Below, in pieces: positions 59,122-64,000 of a stretch of DNA of 64,000 nucleotides. The notes beneath the pieces are model-generated. The model saw only the letters and a program-made list of their open reading frames with translations. It did no database searches and was not told the origin of the DNA. The position numbers were made by a program, and so were the translations under genes. This stretch comes from an uncultured Chitinophagaceae bacterium (GTDB lineage: Bacteria; Bacteroidota; Bacteroidia; Chitinophagales; Chitinophagaceae): positions 620,001 to 684,000 of the forward strand of contig CALCII010000013.1 of NCBI GenBank assembly GCA_937907395.1, read 5' to 3'. Each line of letters opens with the position of its first letter. Position 1 is the first letter of the stretch.

Positions 59122-60597
59122 TTAATGGCCTCCAACGGCAGATTGTTTATCGTAATCAATACCCTGAGATTTAAGGATTGATTTCGCTTTAACGGCATAA
59201 AAGGCAAGGTATGAGAAGCAGGCAACACCAACCAGGTATGACCACTGAATGCCCAGTAAATTATTTCCGGCAAGGACTCCCTGGAATAAACTTACAAATC
59301 CGCCACCCATGATCATCATGATCAGGAAGCTGGCTCCTTCGTTTGTATGTTTTCCAAGTCCGGCAATAGCTAATGTAAAGATACAGGGCCACAGTGTGGA
59401 GCAGAATAAACCTACACTGATGAATGCATAAACACTGGTCATACCATCACTCAGCATACCAATAAACAAGGCAACGATTCCCATGGAAGAGAAAATTAGT
59501 AGTTGTCTTGCTGGGTTGTTTTTACTTAGAATATCACCAACAATCATGGCAACAATTACAAGTGCATAAATATAAAAAGGAGTGATGTCGTGTTTAGCAA
59601 TGGTATTCACAAGGAGGAATACTCCAAATGCGAGATATGGCATCAGGAATTTCATGATTTGTTTTATCCCTTGCGAAACATCAAATGCGCCTACAGAACC
59701 GGTCCAGCGGCCAATCATCAAACTGGCCCAGAATAATGAAACGAACGGTGCAATATTTTCAGTTGGAAACGGTTGCCCATCTGCTGTTTGCAAATGTTGT
59801 TTCATGAATTCAGGAAGATTACTGGCAGTACTCACTTCCACGCCAACATACAGAAAGATTGCAACCATTCCCAGTACAAGCTGGCCATAGTTAAGCGGAC
59901 TTTTTCTGTGTAACACTTTCTCTTCTTTTCCTTCGGCTTCTTCAACAGCAATTGCGTCAAGATTAATCTTGTTTGGTATTGAAGAGAAGCGGAAAATGAT
60001 TGCAACAATGATAAACGCAAGGCCTAAAATCAGGTAAGGCGTTTTTATACTTTCAATACTGGCAACTGCTTTGGAACCGGAAGCAACGGAGCCAAAAATG
60101 GCGAAGCTGATCAACAGTGGCCCAATGGTGGTTCCGAGGTTGTTGATACCACCGGCCATGCTTAAACGTTGCGAGCCTTTCTTGGGATCACCCATGATAA
60201 TGGCCAAAGGATTTGCTGCGGTTTGTTGCAACGAAAAACCAAGGCCCACAATGAACAATCCGCTGATCATAAGTCCGAATGATGCTGTTTGTGCTGCGGG
60301 ATAGAATAATAAAGTGCCTATGGCCGAAATCACTAACCCAACGGAAATCCCGTTTCTGTAGCCAATGCGATTAAGGATATCTCCGCCAGAAACTTTTGAT
60401 ACAATGAAATAAATGATTGAACCTACAGTGTAGGCAACATAAAATGCAAATGAAATCATTTGTGATTGCCATTGCTCAAGATGCAGATGTTCTTTGAAAA
60501 CGGGAATCAGGATATCATTACTTGCGGCAACAAAACCCCAGAAGAAAAACACACTGATCAGCGTGCCGAACTGGGACCATTTGGTAGTTTGATTCAT
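59122..60597 (-). CDS. MFS sugar transporter (glucose/galactose, FucP-like)
   Basis: A 491-residue, 12-helix major facilitator of the FucP/GluP type, importing hexoses with protons or sodium. The N-terminus FGTLISVFFFWGFVAASNDILIPVFK, GLGFSLQQTAANPLAIIMGDP with R-L-S-M-A-G-G-I-N-N-L-G-T, and the cytosolic loop near residues 220-240 are typical. The N..P region (A-A-N-P) and the F-F-W-G motif mark this subgroup. Cotranscribed with the ROK kinase gene downstream, so uptake and phosphorylation are linked. Confidence 0.93.
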   Translation of the reverse strand: MNQTTKWSQFGTLISVFFFWGFVAASNDILIPVFKEHLHLEQWQSQMISFAFYVAYTVGSIIYFIVSKVSGGDILNRIGYRNGISVGLVISAIGTLLFYPAAQTASFGLMISGLFIVGLGFSLQQTAANPLAIIMGDPKKGSQRLSMAGGINNLGTTIGPLLISFAIFGSVASGSKAVASIESIKTPYLILGLAFIIVAIIFRFSSIPNKINLDAIAVEEAEGKEEKVLHRKSPLNYGQLVLGMVAIFLYVGVEVSTASNLPEFMKQHLQTADGQPFPTENIAPFVSLFWASLMIGRWTGSVGAFDVSQGIKQIMKFLMPYLAFGVFLLVNTIAKHDITPFYIYALVIVAMIVGDILSKNNPARQLLIFSSMGIVALFIGMLSDGMTSVYAFISVGLFCSTLWPCIFTLAIAGLGKHTNEGASFLIMMIMGGGFVSLFQGVLAGNNLLGIQWSYLVGVACFSYLAFYAVKAKSILKSQGIDYDKQSAVGGH

Positions 60598-60738
60598 AAC
60601 AATCGTTGGTTGTAGTTAAATGAGCTAAAATGAGCAATGAAAGTACAAATTTTAAAGGCTCAAAAATTATTTGATTTTTTTTAGTTGGAGAGGAAAGTCC
60701 TTCCTATATTCAATGCGTGATTAAAGCCATATTGAATT

Positions 60739-62160
60739 ATGCAAATACTTCATGTAAGCGCCGAATGTTATCCAGTGGCCAAAGCCGGTGGATTGGGTGA
60801 TGTGGTTGGCGCACTGCCCAAATATCTCAACAAAGCCGGGCATCCATCCAAGGTAGTGATGCCCATGTATCGTACTCATTTCTTAAATAATAATACATGG
60901 GAAGTTGTTCACAAAGGGAGCAGTAACCTGGGGGATTATTTTTTTGATTATACCATTATAAAAGAAGAAACCAATAAGCTGGGCTTTGAATTGTACCTGG
61001 TTGATATCTATGGTTTGCTCGACAGGGATAAAGTATATGGTTACGAAGATGATGCCCAGCGGTTCACTGCATTTCAGATAGCAGTGGTCGATTGGTTATC
61101 TGTATGGCAACCGCAGGATCGTCCCGATGTGGTACATGTACACGATCATCACACCGCATTGATCCCTTTTATGATGCAACATTCCTACCGGTATCGTCAC
61201 CTCGCATCCATTCCAACGGTGTTAACCATCCACAATGCCCAATACCAGGGCTGGATGGACTGGAGCCAGAGTGTTTATCTTCCTCCTTATGATGAATGGA
61301 AAACCGGCTTGCTGGAATGGGAAGGTGGCATTAATCCCTTGGCTTGTGGTATCAAATGCGCATCTAAAGTAACAACGGTGAGCTGGAGTTACCTGGATGA
61401 ACTGAAGTACATGAGCAACGGACTGGAAGCTTTATTTGAATATGAAAAAGGCAAATGCAGTGGAATCCTCAATGGAATAGATGTGCAGGTTTGGGATCCG
61501 GCGCATGATACTTATATCAAAAATGATTTTACTATTCAAACCGTAACGGAAGGCAAAGAAAAAAACAAGCGCCTGCTTTGTGATCAGTTTGGATTAAATC
61601 CCGATAAACCATTATTTGTATTCATTGGCCGTTTGGTTGGTGAAAAAGCAGCCGACCTGCTTCCGGGTGTGATTGGCGACTCCTTTTATCATATCGGCCG
61701 TAAAATGAGCTTCCTCATACTGGGTAGCGGAGATCCGCATGTGGAAGGGCAACTGAACGGCATGATTCCCATTTCACAAAATGATTATGGCTGTTATATC
61801 GGCTATAATGAAGGTTTAAGCCATCTCATGTATGCCGGGGCCGATTTTCTGCTCATGCCCAGCCGGGTGGAACCTTGCGGCCTTAACCAGATGTACGCCA
61901 TGCGCTATGGCACCGTGCCACTCGTTCGCAACACAGGCGGGCTGCGGGATACCGTGAGGGACATCAGTGAGCCGAACGGATATGGTTTTGTGTACAACGA
62001 TGCTTCAGTGGGCGATATTACCAATGCCATCTGGAGAGCCTGCGATCTGTACGAAAGCACAAATTCGTTTAACACTGCCCGCAGGACCATGATGCAGCTG
62101 GATTACAGCTGGGAAAAAAGTGTACAACAATATGTAGCACTCTATCAATCACTGAAGTAA
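60739..62160 (+). CDS. glgA: glycogen synthase (ADP-glucose type)
   Basis: A GT5 glycosyltransferase of 473 residues that extends glycogen from ADP-glucose. The substrate loop is K-A-G-G-L-G-D-V-V-G-A-L-P (residues 15-27), followed by VHVHDHHTALIP, GILNGIDVQVWDP, FIGRLVGEKAADLL and the donor-binding PSRVEPCGLNQMYAMRYG. Immediately downstream lies glgC, which makes the substrate. Divergent from the sugar importer. Confidence 0.97.
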   Translation: MQILHVSAECYPVAKAGGLGDVVGALPKYLNKAGHPSKVVMPMYRTHFLNNNTWEVVHKGSSNLGDYFFDYTIIKEETNKLGFELYLVDIYGLLDRDKVYGYEDDAQRFTAFQIAVVDWLSVWQPQDRPDVVHVHDHHTALIPFMMQHSYRYRHLASIPTVLTIHNAQYQGWMDWSQSVYLPPYDEWKTGLLEWEGGINPLACGIKCASKVTTVSWSYLDELKYMSNGLEALFEYEKGKCSGILNGIDVQVWDPAHDTYIKNDFTIQTVTEGKEKNKRLLCDQFGLNPDKPLFVFIGRLVGEKAADLLPGVIGDSFYHIGRKMSFLILGSGDPHVEGQLNGMIPISQNDYGCYIGYNEGLSHLMYAGADFLLMPSRVEPCGLNQMYAMRYGTVPLVRNTGGLRDTVRDISEPNGYGFVYNDASVGDITNAIWRACDLYESTNSFNTARRTMMQLDYSWEKSVQQYVALYQSLK

Positions 62161-62200
62161 CTTTATAGACTTTCTAATCTTACTAAATCAAGCACTCTAT

Positions 62201-63490
62201 ATGGCAGCAAAATCTTTTGGTCGTGATACACTGGCAATCATCCTTGGCGGTGGTGCAGGAACCCGTTTGTATCCTTTAACAGCCAGCAGAAGTAAACCCG
62301 CAGTACCCATTGCAGGTAAATACAGGTTAGTGGATATTCCTATTTCCAATTGTATGAATTCGGGTATCAACCGCATGTTTGTACTCACACAGTTCAACTC
62401 TGCTTCATTAAACAAGCATATCAAGAACACCTATCACTTCAGCACATTCAGCAGTGCCTTTGTTGATATATTGGCAGCAGAACAAACGCCGGATAACTCT
62501 GGTTGGTACCAGGGAACAGCGGATGCTGTAAGGCAGTGTTTGCGGCATATGCAACAACATGATGCTGAATATATCCTGATTCTGTCTGGTGACCAGTTGT
62601 ACCAGATGGATTTTCAGAAAATGCTGGAAGACCATGTGGAAAGAGGAGCTGATATCAGCATTGCAACGATTCCGGTGGGAGAAAGGGAAGCTCCTGAATT
62701 TGGTATTCTGAAAACAGACGCCAACAGTATGATTTCTTCATTCATTGAAAAGCCCAAAAAAGATTTGTTGCCGGAATGGGTGAGCGATACCGGAGATGAT
62801 ATGCGTAATATGGGACGCATTTACCTGGCTTCAATGGGTATTTATATTTTCAATCGTAAATTATTGTTTGACCTCCTGCAGGAAGAACATGCAGAAGCAA
62901 CGGATTTTGGCAAGGAAATTATTCCTTCTTCTATTGATAAATACAAAGTGGCCAGTTATCAGTATGATGGTTACTGGACAGATATCGGAAATATTTATTC
63001 TTTCTTTGAAGCCAACCTGGCGTTAACACAGGAAATACCTGATTTCAATTTGTTTGATAATGATCGTCCGGTGTTTACCCGTGCCAGGATGTTGCCGCCT
63101 GCCAAAATCAGTGGAACCACACTTGAGAAAACAATCATTGCTGAAGGTTCCATTATTCTTGCGAGCCGTATTGAAAACAGTGTGATTGGTATACGTACCC
63201 GCATTGGGCATGGCACAACTATTGTGAGCTGCTATATCATGGGAGGAGATTATTATGAAACCCTGGAAGAAATGAATCATGCAGCAGAGAGAGGTATTCC
63301 CAAAGTGGGGATTGGCGAACGATGCTATATTAAAAATACAATCATCGATAAAAACTGCCGTATTGGAAATGATGTAAGGATCAATGGTGGTCCGCACCTG
63401 GCCAATACAGATCATTCACTTTATACTGTTAAAGATGGTATTGTAGTGGTGAAGAAAGGGGCAGTGATTCCCGATGGATTTGTTATATAA
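62201..63490 (+). CDS. glgC: glucose-1-phosphate adenylyltransferase
   Basis: Makes ADP-glucose from glucose-1-phosphate and ATP, the committed step of glycogen synthesis. The 429-residue protein has the nucleotidyltransferase core with GGGAGTRLYPLTASRSKPAVPIAG and IPISNCMNSGI, ILSGDQLYQMDF, the FIEKPKKD and YWTDIGNIYSF segments, and a C-terminal left-handed beta-helix (EGSIILASRIENSVIGIRTR). It follows glgA by 40 bp on the same strand. Confidence 0.97.
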   Translation: MAAKSFGRDTLAIILGGGAGTRLYPLTASRSKPAVPIAGKYRLVDIPISNCMNSGINRMFVLTQFNSASLNKHIKNTYHFSTFSSAFVDILAAEQTPDNSGWYQGTADAVRQCLRHMQQHDAEYILILSGDQLYQMDFQKMLEDHVERGADISIATIPVGEREAPEFGILKTDANSMISSFIEKPKKDLLPEWVSDTGDDMRNMGRIYLASMGIYIFNRKLLFDLLQEEHAEATDFGKEIIPSSIDKYKVASYQYDGYWTDIGNIYSFFEANLALTQEIPDFNLFDNDRPVFTRARMLPPAKISGTTLEKTIIAEGSIILASRIENSVIGIRTRIGHGTTIVSCYIMGGDYYETLEEMNHAAERGIPKVGIGERCYIKNTIIDKNCRIGNDVRINGGPHLANTDHSLYTVKDGIVVVKKGAVIPDGFVI

Positions 63491-63553
63491 ACGATTTACG
63501 ACCACTAATCGATTGTTGAATTAAAAATCCCCTTCAAGGAGGGTCCTATTGTT

Positions 63554-64000
63554 ATGGCTCTTACAGGAAGCTCACAGTCTTCATCATCCGCCTTAAAGCC
63601 AAAACTTGCGTTCTGGCAAATCTGGAATATCAGTTTTGGATTTTTAGGTGTGCAGATTGGTTACTCACTTCAAAATGCAAACACAAGCCGTATTCTTTCT
63701 GCCATTGGTGCAGATCCTCATCATCTGAGTTTGTTCTGGCTGGCTGCACCGGTAGCCGGTTTAATTGTACAACCCATTGTTGGTTTGTCGAGTGATAAAA
63801 CATGGACCCGTTTGGGCAGACGTATCCCCTTTATTCTGGGTGGTGCCTTTGTTTCTGCTGCGGCTATGTTCTTTATGCCTAACTCTGAAAATTTCGCTGC
63901 ACTGTTGCCGCCACTGTTCTTTGGTGCTACCATGTTGCTGTTGATGGATACATCGTTCAATGTAACCATGCAGCCATTCCGTGCATTGGTGAGTGATATG
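63554..64000 (+). CDS. MFS sugar transporter, SLC45-like (partial, runs off the window)
   Basis: The 149 visible residues start MALTGSSQSS and contain the first four transmembrane helices of a major facilitator: FWQIWNISFGFLGVQIGYSLQNANTSRIL, WLAAPVAGLIVQPIVGLSSDKTWTRLGRRIPFILGG and a Phe-rich helix. The G-x-x-S-D-x-x-x-x-R-x-G-R-R-x-P-F loop and D-T-S-F-N-V-T-M-Q-P-F-R-A-L-V-S-D motif resemble the SLC45/sucrose-maltose H+ symporter group. Position after glgC and near malQ fits an alpha-glucoside importer. The 3' end is outside the window. Confidence 0.85.
   Translation, partial: MALTGSSQSSSSALKPKLAFWQIWNISFGFLGVQIGYSLQNANTSRILSAIGADPHHLSLFWLAAPVAGLIVQPIVGLSSDKTWTRLGRRIPFILGGAFVSAAAMFFMPNSENFAALLPPLFFGATMLLLMDTSFNVTMQPFRALVSDM

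Overview
The window is a chromosomal segment of a Bacteroidota bacterium, most likely from the Chitinophagaceae or a close relative. Three things point there: several proteins carry C-terminal type IX secretion (Por/T9SS type A) sorting domains, the best promoter-like motifs are of the Bacteroidota TAnnTTTG type rather than a sigma70 -10 box, and the two-component proteins are of the propeller/LytS plus LytTR kind. All functions are read from sequence motifs only; no database search was run.

Region 1 (1-9.7 kb) is housekeeping: an Lrp/AsnC regulator, a PrsW-type membrane protease head-to-head with a large exported zinc-protease/propeller protein, a small exported protein, valS, a 33-residue membrane peptide, an exonuclease/GIY-YIG fusion and a DUF2147 protein.

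Region 2 (9.8-19.2 kb) is a complete tryptophan operon, trpE-G-D-C-F-(AT-rich exported protein)-B-A, followed on the same strand by hisH and hisA. It is preceded by a classical attenuator: a 19-codon leader with three consecutive Trp codons, then a strong terminator. A roughly 127-bp multi-hairpin element lies between trpA and hisH.

Region 3 (19.2-31.1 kb) holds a Wzx-like flippase, an M1 peptidase, a solitary peptide-binding lipoprotein, lipoprotein MsrA, a MutS2 without a visible Smr domain, a three-gene set (baeRF-type protein, holin-like membrane protein, coiled-coil protein) and a ClC channel with CBS domains.

Region 4 (31.1-51.0 kb) is visibly more AT-rich and looks accessory. It contains a 1.35-kb gene-poor stretch with terminators and two short RiPP-leader-like ORFs, a 1,879-residue T9SS surface protein, further T9SS proteins, a YadA-like/S74 chaperone-tailed protein, a LytTR regulator, an IS481-type remnant interrupted by a doubly frameshifted IS3-family element, a large sensor kinase whose stop codon lies in the IS3 end, and a stand-alone receiver. 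Its right edge is tRNA-Ser(UGA), with a decayed tyrosine-integrase fragment about 130 bp from the tRNA 3' end. This is the layout of an old integrated element at a tRNA.

Region 5 (51.2-64 kb) holds an exported protein gene interrupted by an in-frame amber codon, a cardiolipin-synthase-like phospholipase D, and a glucan/glucose block: 4-alpha-glucanotransferase, dipeptide epimerase, ROK kinase plus sugar MFS importer, glgA, glgC and an MFS sugar transporter cut by the window end. The glucan genes together describe sugar uptake, phosphorylation, and glycogen synthesis and remodelling.
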